64,000 nt of DNA. It comes from Pandoraea pulmonicola (GTDB lineage: Bacteria > Pseudomonadota > Gammaproteobacteria > Burkholderiales > Burkholderiaceae). Under the pieces are notes generated by a model, which was not told where the DNA came from, searched no databases, and saw nothing but the letters and a program-made list of their open reading frames with translations. Made by a program: the position numbers and the translations under genes. Location of the stretch: positions 3,968,001 to 4,032,000 of the forward strand of contig NZ_CP010310.2 of assembly GCF_000815105.2 (NCBI RefSeq), given 5' to 3'. How positions within the stretch are numbered: position 1 is the stretch's first letter; every line of letters starts with the position of its first letter. This document shows, one piece after another, positions 51,288 to 58,845 of the stretch.

Positions 51288-51551
51288 GGTGTCTCCTTGC
51301 TTTTATTGACGGACCCGCATGGCCTTGCGCGGATCGGGTCTCGCGCTCAGTGTGCGCGTTGACGCTTACGGAAGCCTTACCCGCCGCCGGCATGCACGAC
51401 CGCAAACCCTGGGGATTACGAGAGGATGAGGCACCACGCGCATGTCGCGCACAACGCGCCGCGCGGATCGTGGCAGTGGTACCGTCGGCTGCGTGGCGAC
51501 GAATGCCGTTTCCATTCGAGGCAAAGTTCACTCGAAGCAAAATGCGAAACA
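51288..51551. other. prpE upstream region, no gene seen
   Basis: About 260 bases upstream of prpE, up to the mltD terminator. No convincing coding frame on either strand; I could not pick a promoter. Confidence 0.5.
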
Positions 51552-51587
51552 AAGCGAAAACGCCCGTGGAGGAAATCCCCACGGGCG
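51552..51587 (-). terminator. intrinsic terminator of mltD
   Basis: On the minus strand CGCCCGTGG-N9-CCACGGGCG (nine pairs) is followed by TTTTCGCTTTGTTT, about 50 bases past the mltD stop. Confidence 0.82.
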
Positions 51588-51638
51588 TCCAGTCGTATCG
51601 AGCGATGCAAGGATCGCCCGGAACGGTGTTGCGATGTC

Positions 51639-53342
51639 TTAGCGTTGGGCCGTCTTCGTGACCTTCGCCGAAGCCTTGGCGGCCGGCTTCGCCGCCGTCT
51701 TGGCAACCGTCCTGGCCGGCGCCTTGCTGGCCGACTTGGCGGAGGCCGATTTCACCGACCGGGACGACTTCGTGTCGGCGGCGGTCTTCGTCGCCTTGGC
51801 CGGGCTGGCCGCCGGACGACGTTCGACCACGCGGATCATCTTGCCGTTCTTGCCGCGGACCAGACGGGTGCGCGGTGCGTCGTCGTCATCCTTCGCGGCG
51901 GCCGCCGGGGCTGCCGATGCGGCCACCACGCGCGATGCGTCCTTGACCGGCACATGCAGCACGAGCAGTTGACCCGACGTCAGCGTATCGCGACGCAAAC
52001 GATTCCAGCTCTTGATCTGCGCAACGGTCACACCGCTGCGCGCCGCCACACCGGCCAGCGTGTCGTGCTTGCGCGCACGCACCATGACCTTGCGCGTGTC
52101 GGGCAGATCCGGCTCCAGCGCGAGCACGGCGCTGCTGGCCACGGATGCGCTGATGTCCTGATCGATGTCGTCCGAGCGCGGCACCAGCAGCGTGGAACCC
52201 GCCTTCAGGCGCATGCGCGGCGCAATGTTGTTGACCGAACGGATCACGGCGGCGTCCACGCCAAGCTTGCGTGCGACGTCTTCCGGACGCTCGCGCGAGT
52301 TCGACGTGTACGTCGTCCAGCTCGAGAGCGGTTTGTCATAGCTCTTCAGACGGCGCTGGAACACTTCCGCGCTGTCGAACGGCAGCAGGATCTGCGTTTT
52401 CGCGGCGCCCAGGATCACGGGCTTGCGGAACGACGGGTTGAGCGCGCGGAATTCGTCGAGCGGCAGATCGGCCAGCTTGGCGGCCAGCGCCACGTCGATG
52501 TCGCGCTTGGTCGTCACGCTCACGAAATACGGGTGGTTCGGAATCTCCGGCAGCTTCACGCTGTAGATATCCGGGTGCGCAATGATGTTCTTGATGGCCT
52601 GCAACTTCGGTACGTAGTAACGCGTCTCGGTCGGCATGCGCAGGCTCAGGTAGTCGGTCGGCAGGCCCTGCGCCTGGTTGCGGTCGATGGCGCGCTGCAC
52701 GTTGCCTTCGCCCCAGTTGTAGGCGGCGAGCGCCAGATGCCAGTCGCCGAACATCGCGTAGAGCTTCGAGAGATAGTCAAGCGCGGCGGTCGTGGAGGCG
52801 AGCACGTCGCGGCGCTCGTCCTGGAACATGTTCTGCTTGAGGTTGTACGTCTTGCCCGTGCTCGGGATGAACTGCCACATGCCCGCGGCCTTGGCCGTCG
52901 AGAGCGCTTGCGGGTTGTACGCGCTCTCCACGAACGGCAGCAGCGCGAGCTCCGTCGGCATATGACGGCGCTCGAGCTCTTCGACAATGTGGAACAGGTA
53001 CTTCTCGGAGCGCTGAATCATGCGCTCGACGTATTCGGGACGCTGCGCATACCACTGCGTGCGGTCCTGCGCGAGGTCGGTGTCGAGATCGGGAATCGAG
53101 AAGCCGTGACGGATGCGCGACCAGAGATCGGCGTCGTCGCTGCCGTAGGCCAGATCGTTGATCGAGTCGTTATCCAGATCGATCGGCTGATCGCTGGAGA
53201 TACGCTGCTTGCCCTTGGCGTTCGAGGCCAGAGGTGACTTGCTCTGCGCATCCGGTGTGGAATTCGACGCACTTGTGGTTGGCGCTGTACTGGCACAAGC
53301 CGCCAGGAGCAGCGTCAGGAGCAAGCTAACGATAAGTCGCAT
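51639..53342 (-). CDS. mltD: membrane-bound lytic transglycosylase D-like lipoprotein with LysM domains
   Basis: Cleaves peptidoglycan glycan strands at the outer-membrane face of the periplasm. It is 567 residues. Signal peptide with lipobox LLLAACAST (Cys16). The SLT lysozyme-like domain spans about 110-230: catalytic Glu in LPFVESAYNPQALS (~137), then KAAGMWQFIPSTGKTYNL and ALAAYNWGEGNVQRAI. Two LysM-type repeats follow (about 300-385 and 395-445). The last ~85 residues are Ala/Lys/Ser-rich, histone-H1-like, and unusual for MltD; the strong positive charge could add binding to anionic wall or DNA. A single gene with its own terminator. Confidence 0.92.
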   Translation of the reverse strand: MRLIVSLLLTLLLAACASTAPTTSASNSTPDAQSKSPLASNAKGKQRISSDQPIDLDNDSINDLAYGSDDADLWSRIRHGFSIPDLDTDLAQDRTQWYAQRPEYVERMIQRSEKYLFHIVEELERRHMPTELALLPFVESAYNPQALSTAKAAGMWQFIPSTGKTYNLKQNMFQDERRDVLASTTAALDYLSKLYAMFGDWHLALAAYNWGEGNVQRAIDRNQAQGLPTDYLSLRMPTETRYYVPKLQAIKNIIAHPDIYSVKLPEIPNHPYFVSVTTKRDIDVALAAKLADLPLDEFRALNPSFRKPVILGAAKTQILLPFDSAEVFQRRLKSYDKPLSSWTTYTSNSRERPEDVARKLGVDAAVIRSVNNIAPRMRLKAGSTLLVPRSDDIDQDISASVASSAVLALEPDLPDTRKVMVRARKHDTLAGVAARSGVTVAQIKSWNRLRRDTLTSGQLLVLHVPVKDASRVVAASAAPAAAAKDDDDAPRTRLVRGKNGKMIRVVERRPAASPAKATKTAADTKSSRSVKSASAKSASKAPARTVAKTAAKPAAKASAKVTKTAQR

Positions 53343-53680
53343 TGATCGGGCTCGAATTGGGTGACATCTTCATGAAATTGGCAAGGATGGTAAGGAAACC
53401 CTTCGGATGCGTCAACCTTTCTGCCTAAATTTTTTGCAAAAATAGGTCAAAAACGACTCAAAAACAAGGGTAATTCCTAGGAGTGGATTCATGAGATGTG
53501 GCCGATGCGACACACCCTCAACACGCATTTTCGGTGGCGACGATGCCATCCGTATGACATCGAAACATCCCATGAGCGGCGTTCCGACAAGGCTGAGCAG
53601 GCGTGCACAAGCGTGTCAACGCCTGCTTCGTGACAGAGGTCATCGCGCGACATGCTGTTGACAGCAAGGCGCGCTCACAA
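53343..53680. other. intergenic region between gloB and mltD
   Basis: About 340 bases. AT-rich near 53420-53475, which is the likely mltD promoter zone. AGCAGGCGT/ACGCCTGCT (53596-53604, 53619-53627) is a nine-pair hairpin after gloB without a T tract. No gene is seen. Confidence 0.5.
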
Positions 53681-54508
53681 TTAGCGGAAGGTGTCTTTCC
53701 AGCCGCGCACGGTGGCGAAGACCGCTTCGCGTGACAGCGGCCGGCGATCGGCGTGCCGCTCGGCTGCGGCGATGACGGCGGGCGCGTCGCTGCGCAGGAA
53801 GGGATTGGTCGCGCGCTCCTGCGCGAGCGTGGTCGGCAGCGTGGGATGGCCGGCGGCACGAAGCGCCGTCGCCTCGCGATGCCATGCGGCCAGCGCCGCG
53901 TTGTCGGGGTCGACGGCAAGCGCGAAGCGGATGTTCGACAGCGTGTATTCGTGCGCGCAGTGCACGAGCGTGGCCGGCGGGAGTGCGGCGAGCGCATCGA
54001 GCGACGCGAGCATCTGCGCCGGGGTGCCTTCGAACAGACGACCGCAGCCGCAGGAAAACAGCGTGTCGCCACAGAACAGGCGAGGCGCGCCCGCGGCGCC
54101 CGCACCGAGGAAATAGGCGATGTGGCCGGACGTGTGTCCGGGCACGTCGATCACGTCCAGCGACATGGCGGGCGCGGCGATGTGCACCGTCTCGCCGCCC
54201 CGATGCGGATGATCGACGCTGGCGATGGCTTCACGTGCCGGGCCATGCACCGGTACATCGAAGCGCTCGAGCAGCGCGTCGACGCCGCCGATGTGGTCGG
54301 CATGCTTGTGCGTGATGAGAATGGCGCGCAGTGTGAGGCGGTGCGCATCGAGATAGGCGAGCACCGGCGCGGCGTCGCCCGGGTCGACCACCGCGGCATC
54401 TTTGCCGTCGTGAATGACCCAGAGATAATTGTCCTGGAACGCGGGGACGGGGAAGACGGTCAGTGTTCCGGCTGACTGTTCACTTGCCGCATCTGCGTGC
54501 GCATCCAT
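53681..54508 (-). CDS. gloB: hydroxyacylglutathione hydrolase (glyoxalase II)
   Basis: Hydrolyses S-D-lactoylglutathione to lactate and glutathione in methylglyoxal detoxification. It is 275 residues. The metallo-beta-lactamase metal site is [11 protein letters not shown] (66-72), with further ligands in [25 protein letters not shown] and [14 protein letters not shown]. The C-terminal HAGH domain (about 185-275) binds the glutathione. The N-terminal tail ([15 protein letters not shown]) precedes the usual start [16 protein letters not shown]; no other ATG lies between. Its start codon is only 14 bases from that of the divergent methyltransferase gene. Confidence 0.95.
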   Translation of the reverse strand: MDAHADAASEQSAGTLTVFPVPAFQDNYLWVIHDGKDAAVVDPGDAAPVLAYLDAHRLTLRAILITHKHADHIGGVDALLERFDVPVHGPAREAIASVDHPHRGGETVHIAAPAMSLDVIDVPGHTSGHIAYFLGAGAAGAPRLFCGDTLFSCGCGRLFEGTPAQMLASLDALAALPPATLVHCAHEYTLSNIRFALAVDPDNAALAAWHREATALRAAGHPTLPTTLAQERATNPFLRSDAPAVIAAAERHADRRPLSREAVFATVRGWKDTFR

Positions 54509-54522
54509 ATATACTCGCCACC

Positions 54523-55398
54523 ATGTCAGAACGTTCGATTATAGACTGGCCCGCCTGGCTCGTCTCACCACCAGGCCGCTACGCGCTTGCATGGGAACAG
54601 ACCCTCTTCGACCAATGGGTCGGGGATCTGTTCGGCTATCACGCACTGCAACTCGGCCGTCCCGAGCTCGATACGCTGCGCGAGAACCGCATGCCTTACC
54701 GCGGCCTGGTCCTTACCGCGCAGCGCGGCGTCGAAGCGCCGCCGCTCATGACCAAGGCTGCCAGCGACACGACCGGCATCGCACCCGCGAATGCGGCCGG
54801 CCCGGTCGACATGGTCCCGCGCGACATCCTGGTGAGCCGTTTCGACGAATTGCCGATCGCCACGGCGAGCACCGATCTCGTGGTGCTGCCGCACGTGCTC
54901 GAATTCGCGGAGAACCCGCACGACATCCTTCGCGAAGTCGAGCGCATTCTCGTGCCCGAGGGGCAGGTCATCATCACCGGCTTCAACAACTTGAGTCTGT
55001 GGGGCGCGCGCGAGGAGCTGGGCAGGCTGGCCGGCGCACCGTTCCTGCCGCCGGGGGCCGATCTCATCGCCTTTACGCGCCTCAAGGACTGGCTCAAGCT
55101 GCTGTCGTTCGACATCGACCGCGGGCGCTTCGGGTGTTATCGTCCGCCGCTGCGCGGCGAGCACTGGCTGCAGCGCTTCGAATTCATGGAACCGGCGGGA
55201 GATCGCTGGTGGCCGATCTTCGGCGCGCTTTACGCGGTGCGTGCGGTCAAGCGCGTGCGCGGCATGCGCTTGGTCGGCAAGGTCCGCAAGCGTATACTCG
55301 CCCTCCCGCCGGCGACTGCGCCCGTGGCGACGCCGAACACCACGCATTGCCAGATGGCGGACGCCACGGACGTGCCCGATCGATTGTTTGAGAGATGA
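54523..55398 (+). CDS. SAM-dependent methyltransferase (class I, uncharacterised)
   Basis: Predicted methyltransferase of unknown substrate; 291 residues from ATG 54523 ([18 protein letters not shown]). The post-motif region is clear: [20 protein letters not shown] followed by [20 protein letters not shown] and [14 protein letters not shown]. The glycine-rich SAM loop (motif I) is degenerate or absent upstream of it. The C-terminal ~60 residues are basic ([21 protein letters not shown]). Its stop overlaps the rnhA start by four bases (ATGA), and it begins 14 bases from gloB. A methyltransferase of this type between gloB and rnhA is, from my recollection, a usual Burkholderiales arrangement. 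Confidence 0.82.
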   Translation: MSERSIIDWPAWLVSPPGRYALAWEQTLFDQWVGDLFGYHALQLGRPELDTLRENRMPYRGLVLTAQRGVEAPPLMTKAASDTTGIAPANAAGPVDMVPRDILVSRFDELPIATASTDLVVLPHVLEFAENPHDILREVERILVPEGQVIITGFNNLSLWGAREELGRLAGAPFLPPGADLIAFTRLKDWLKLLSFDIDRGRFGCYRPPLRGEHWLQRFEFMEPAGDRWWPIFGALYAVRAVKRVRGMRLVGKVRKRILALPPATAPVATPNTTHCQMADATDVPDRLFER

Positions 55399-55835
55399 CC
55401 TTGCCGCAAGTCAATATCTATACCGACGGTGCCTGCAAAGGCAATCCCGGCCCCGGCGGCTGGGGCGCCCTGCTCGTTGCAGGCAAACACCGCAAGGAAA
55501 TGTTCGGCGGCGAAGCCAACACGACCAACAACCGCATGGAACTGCTCGCGGTGATCCGCGCGCTCGAAGCGTTGAACAAGCCCTGTCACGTGGTGCTTCA
55601 CACCGACTCGCAGTACGTGCAGAAGGGCATCAGCGAGTGGATTCACGGCTGGAAGGCGCGTGGCTGGAAAACGGCCGCGAAGGAACCGGTCAAGAACGCC
55701 GATCTGTGGCAGATGCTCGACGCCGTGACCCAGATGCACGAGGTCGAGTGGCGCTGGGTGAAGGGTCACGCCGGGCACGAGGGCAACGAGGCAGCCGATC
55801 GATTGGCGAATCGCGGCGTCGAAAGCCTGCGTTGA
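55395..55835 (+). CDS. rnhA: ribonuclease HI
   Basis: Degrades the RNA strand of RNA-DNA hybrids. It is 146 residues, close to the 155 of E. coli. Catalytic acidic residues: first Asp in [16 protein letters not shown], Glu in [10 protein letters not shown], Asp in [12 protein letters not shown] and Asp in [10 protein letters not shown]; the His of KGHAGHEGN is present. The basic protrusion ([20 protein letters not shown]) for hybrid binding is intact. Start ATG overlaps the methyltransferase stop, and dnaQ follows after 37 bases, the classic rnhA-dnaQ neighbourhood, here in the same orientation. Confidence 0.97.
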   Translation: MTLPQVNIYTDGACKGNPGPGGWGALLVAGKHRKEMFGGEANTTNNRMELLAVIRALEALNKPCHVVLHTDSQYVQKGISEWIHGWKARGWKTAAKEPVKNADLWQMLDAVTQMHEVEWRWVKGHAGHEGNEAADRLANRGVESLR

Positions 55836-55872
55836 AGTTGAAAAGCAAGCACACGAGTACCGAGCACACACC

Positions 55873-56613
55873 ATGCGACAACTGATTCTCGATACCGAAA
55901 CCACCGGCCTGAATGCCAAGACGGGCGACCGTCTGCTGGAAATCGGTTGCGTGGAACTGGTCAATCGCCGTCTGACCGGCAACAACCTGCACTTCTATAT
56001 CAATCCCGAGCGCGACAGCGATCCGGGGGCACTGGCGGTGCACGGGCTGACGACAGAGTTCCTGTCCGACAAGCCCAAGTTCGCGGAAATCGCCGAAGAG
56101 CTGCGCGAGTATTGTCGTGGCGCGGAGATCATCATCCACAACGCGGCGTTCGACCTGGGCTTTCTGGACATGGAGTTCGGCCGCCTGGGCTGGCCGCCGT
56201 TCATGGAGCATTGCTCGGGCCTGATCGACACGTTGCTGCGCGCACGCGAAATGTTCCCCGGCAAGCGCAATTCGCTCGATGCGCTTTGCGACCGTCTCGG
56301 CGTGAACAATTCGCACCGTACGTTGCACGGCGCATTGCTCGATGCGGAACTGCTTGCCGACGTTTATCTCGCCATGACGCGCGGCCAGGAGAGCCTCGTC
56401 ATCGATGCGGGCGAGGAAGACGACGACGCGCCCGGCGGCCAACGCGAGAAGATTTCGCTGCGTCAGTTCGACCTGCCGGTGATCGTCGCGGCTGCCGAAG
56501 AAATCGCGCAGCATGACGAGTTGCTCAACGGCATCGACAAGGGTATGAAGGGCACATGCGTGTGGCGCTTCGAACCGGCACCGGCGGAAGCGGAAGGGGC
56601 GCCGGCCGCGTGA
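55873..56613 (+). CDS. dnaQ: DNA polymerase III epsilon subunit (proofreading exonuclease)
   Basis: 3'-5' exonuclease of the replicative polymerase. It is 246 residues. DEDDh motifs: ExoI LILDTETTGLNAKTG (D7/E9), ExoII IIHNAAFDLGFLDMEF (Asp ~101) and ExoIII SHRTLHGALLDAELLADVY (His ~156 / Asp ~161). The C-terminal ~65 residues carry an acidic linker (EEDDDAPGG) and the polymerase-alpha-binding segment with a QREKISLRQFDLPV-like stretch, followed by a proline/alanine tail. It follows rnhA in the same orientation. Confidence 0.96.
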   Translation: MRQLILDTETTGLNAKTGDRLLEIGCVELVNRRLTGNNLHFYINPERDSDPGALAVHGLTTEFLSDKPKFAEIAEELREYCRGAEIIIHNAAFDLGFLDMEFGRLGWPPFMEHCSGLIDTLLRAREMFPGKRNSLDALCDRLGVNNSHRTLHGALLDAELLADVYLAMTRGQESLVIDAGEEDDDAPGGQREKISLRQFDLPVIVAAAEEIAQHDELLNGIDKGMKGTCVWRFEPAPAEAEGAPAA

Positions 56614-56683
56614 GTTTCGACGAAGGTGAAGGCACCTTGCGAAAAATTCGCACGAAGTCCTTCCCAAATGAAGAAAACGTCCC

Positions 56684-56689
56684 TATAAT
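56684..56689 (+). promoter_or_regulatory. -10 element of the tRNA-Val transcription unit
   Basis: A perfect TATAAT with a weak TTCCCA 17 bases upstream (56661-56666). Transcription would start near 56696, giving an unusually long leader of about 185 bases before the tRNA. Confidence 0.6.
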
Positions 56690-56696
56690 CGCTGTC

Positions 56697-56766
56697 TTTG
56701 CTGCTTGCGAGTCATCGCGAGAAACGGCGTGAAGTGATCGAGAGATATCGTCACGGCGGCAGCAAA
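56697..56766 (+). ncRNA. candidate structured leader RNA upstream of tRNA-Val
   Basis: TTTGCTGC (56697-56704) pairs with GCAGCAAA (56759-56766), enclosing two hairpins. The first is TTGCGA-GTCA-TCGCGA (56705-56720). The second is GTGA-T-CGA paired with TCG-TCAC around a GAGATA loop (56734-56754). The result is a three-way junction starting at the predicted transcription start. No terminator follows, so it would be part of the tRNA precursor rather than a free RNA. No known family recognised. Confidence 0.45.
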
Positions 56767-56851
56767 AAAGGACAAAAGAAAGGTTGCAGGCTTCTGCGAA
56801 AACAGTTAAAGTTCTGCTCCTGATTGCAAAATAAAAACTTCAGCAATCGAC

Positions 56852-56870
56852 ACTAAATCATTGATTTAGT
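56852..56870. repeat. 19-base palindrome just upstream of tRNA-Val
   Basis: ACTAAATCA-T-TGATTTAGT is a perfect nine-base inverted repeat ending nine bases before the tRNA. It could be an RNA-processing hairpin or a protein site. Confidence 0.6.
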
Positions 56871-56879
56871 TAATGATTT

Positions 56880-56954
56880 GGGTGGTTAGCTCAGCGGTAG
56901 AGCACTGCCTTCACACGGCAGGGGTCACAGGTTCAATCCCTGTACCACCCACCA
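56880..56954 (+). tRNA. tRNA-Val (anticodon CAC)
   Basis: Complete cloverleaf of 75 bases including an encoded CCA. Acceptor GGGTGGT/ACCACCC, D stem GCTC/GAGC with loop AGCGGTA, anticodon stem CTGCC/GGCAG with loop TTCACAC (anticodon CAC, reading GTG), T arm ACAGG-TTCAATC-CCTGT, discriminator A. A terminator follows. Confidence 0.97.
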
Positions 56955-56977
56955 GATTTGCGCGAATCGCGCAGAAT

Positions 56978-57012
56978 AAGGCCCTCAGGCAAATGCCGAG
57001 GGCCTTTTCTTT
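56978..57012 (+). terminator. intrinsic terminator of tRNA-Val
   Basis: AAGGCCCTC-N11-GAGGGCCTT (nine pairs, with a GGC/GCC pairing inside the loop) is followed by TTCTTTT, 24 bases after the tRNA. Confidence 0.88.
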
Positions 57013-57104
57013 TGTCGCCGAACCTCTGTTCAAAGGCTTTAGGTGCAAAAGTGGCGAGCATCACAGGTCATAAGACACTGGCAATGCTCCAGCAGCACCA
57101 GTTG

Positions 57105-58193
57105 CTACAGGCTCTGCGCCGACGGCGAGAAGATGATCTTGAGCTTCCCCGTGTAGCTGCCGGCACTTTTCTCCTTGGCATTGAATTCTGGCGTTTCCAG
57201 CGTCAACGGCATCGGCTTGCACAGGACGGGCACCGGAATGTTCGGTAGATACACCGACCTGACTTCGGCGCTGTTTCCCCCGGGCAGGCTGACGGTTTCC
57301 CCATTGATAAACGTCTTACGTTGACCGTTATGCACGTACGTTACGCGGTAGTCGATTCGCTCCCGTGGAGACTGACCTGATGTCCCGTCGCGGACGACTG
57401 AGAAGTTTCCCGGCGCTCGTTGCGGCACCGTTAGACCATCTTTGATCGTCACATCGAACAGCGAACTATGCGCACCGAAGCCATCGTACAGGCACATGTC
57501 GATATTCCGATGGCCGGTTGTCCGGCCGTCACGGCTGACTTGACCGGTTAAACCGAGGTCTACCGTCGGCGTTGTCGTATGGTGCTCCGGGAGGAAGATT
57601 TGGACGTTCTTCGTGTCGGTTACGCGCAGGGTGATTTCGGCGTTGGCTACTGCGGCTTGTGGGAACCCGGGGTCCCATTTCAACTGCTTAAGTTTGAGAT
57701 GCGCCTTCCAAATACCGCCTGCGGGCAGCTTCTTTAGTTCGGACGCGGGGATGCGGACATCGATCCGCACCGCAGTCACGCCATTGATGGAGTTGGCGCC
57801 GTGAAGCGCGGCTTCGACACCCGTATGCTTGAGTGCAGCCAACTCCAAACTGTAGGTAGCCCCACTCCTAACTTCCGTAAACCGGAGTTTCACGGTAGGC
57901 CCAGCGGGGGCCCCCCAAACCCCCTTGGTGGCGCAAGCTCCGTACCGATCGTCAGTATCCGAATGGCAAACCCAGAAGTTTCGCTTCAAATCGTTGTCCT
58001 CTGGTGTGGCGTCTTCGGCGGCCAACTTGTTATTCCAAATGACCACCTCAGTCGGATTATCCCGTTCGAACCTCTGTTCGACCTTGTCATCCCAGTCGTG
58101 AGGGCGAAGCGCTGCCGCTACCGCGCCCTGCGAGGCGAGGACTAGTGTCATCGATAGCAGCGGCATTAATATGAATGCACGAAGAATTCTCAT
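57105..58193 (-). CDS. CfaE/CblD-family pilus tip adhesin/initiator
   Basis: Extracytoplasmic minor pilin of the class-5 (CS1/CFA-I/cable) chaperone-usher pili, thought to start assembly and act as tip adhesin. It is 362 residues. Signal peptide ILRAFILMPLLSMTLVLASQ with cleavage near residue 26. A cysteine pair lies in FWVCHSDTDDRYGACATKG, and there are cysteines in DMCLYDGFGAHSSLF and PVPVLCKPMPLTL, as expected of this family. No pilin, chaperone or usher gene lies nearby, so it is an orphan. Visibly lower GC than its neighbours, and it sits between an intact and a broken copy of tRNA-Val, suggesting transfer. A GAGG ribosome site precedes ATG 58193. Confidence 0.82.
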   Translation of the reverse strand: MRILRAFILMPLLSMTLVLASQGAVAAALRPHDWDDKVEQRFERDNPTEVVIWNNKLAAEDATPEDNDLKRNFWVCHSDTDDRYGACATKGVWGAPAGPTVKLRFTEVRSGATYSLELAALKHTGVEAALHGANSINGVTAVRIDVRIPASELKKLPAGGIWKAHLKLKQLKWDPGFPQAAVANAEITLRVTDTKNVQIFLPEHHTTTPTVDLGLTGQVSRDGRTTGHRNIDMCLYDGFGAHSSLFDVTIKDGLTVPQRAPGNFSVVRDGTSGQSPRERIDYRVTYVHNGQRKTFINGETVSLPGGNSAEVRSVYLPNIPVPVLCKPMPLTLETPEFNAKEKSAGSYTGKLKIIFSPSAQSL

Positions 58194-58593
58194 GTTGACC
58201 TCCGGCCCTATAGTGAAATGGGCCGAGAGCCCAGCAGGCTGAATTATTTCGCCTCCGGGGCCGTGTGTATGTCGGAATATTCTGGTTTGCTGCTAGGCGG
58301 CTCATCCTTACCCCGCCCCTGCCCCGGATTGTCTCGCCCAACTGGTACAGCCCCACTCCCTGCCCCGTCAGCCGGTCATGGCCGATGTGGAGGCGCAGAT
58401 CAATGTCGAACTTACCCGGGGTAGTCCCGAGGTGAGGGCGAACTATATGAAGCATTTCAAGAACGACGTGGGAACGTTCTCCAAGGCCAAGGCGACAGCC
58501 CACGCACTACAACGGCAAGATGACGCGAACACAGCCGGCAGTGCAGATGTGCGCCTGCGATTCACGTACATCTTCAGGCACCACAGCTTGTCA
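58194..58593. other. possible gene remnant between the CblD-type gene and the broken tRNA
   Basis: About 400 bases without a confident gene. A plus-strand frame from the ATG at 58378 (MADVEAQINVELTRG) reads like protein for about 60 residues, with a clean amphipathic stretch YMKHFKNDVGTFSKAKA. It has no ribosome site and then runs into the tRNA remnant. I do not recognise it; it may be a fragment of an older gene. Confidence 0.4.
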
Positions 58594-58698
58594 CCGTGGT
58601 TAGCATGCGGCGGTAGCGCAGGAGCAGCTCCGCGGAGCGTGCAAGCGAAGGGAGCCGTTCACACGGTAGAGGTCAAAGGTTCAATCCCTGTACCACCA
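58594..58698 (+). pseudogene. broken copy of tRNA-Val(CAC)
   Basis: A degenerate second copy of the upstream tRNA. CGTGGTTAGC and GCGGTAG match its acceptor and D arm. About 30 unrelated bases, including the palindrome GCTCCGCGGAGC (58627-58638), interrupt it. GCCGTTCACACGG then matches the anticodon arm, and 58677-58697 is a 21-base exact copy of the T arm and acceptor 3' end. The acceptor ends CCACCAAAG rather than CCACCCACCA. It cannot fold as a tRNA. Confidence 0.8.
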
Positions 58699-58700
58699 AA

Positions 58701-58735
58701 GTCGAAGGGCCGACGATACGTCAGCCCTTTTTGTG
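58701..58735 (+). terminator. terminator after the broken tRNA copy
   Basis: GGGCCGACG-ATA-CGTCAGCCC pairs over nine positions with one C-A mismatch and is followed by five T residues. It matches the position of the terminator after the intact tRNA, supporting a whole-unit duplication. Confidence 0.6.
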
Positions 58736-58845
58736 CTCCGGTGGCGAAATCCCGTCTCGCTCTTCTCGCTCGTATCCTCGATACAGGCAGCGGGAGCCCA
58801 CCACGCGTAGTGCCCCACGCCCGTCCCTTCATCCCTGCCTCGCAA

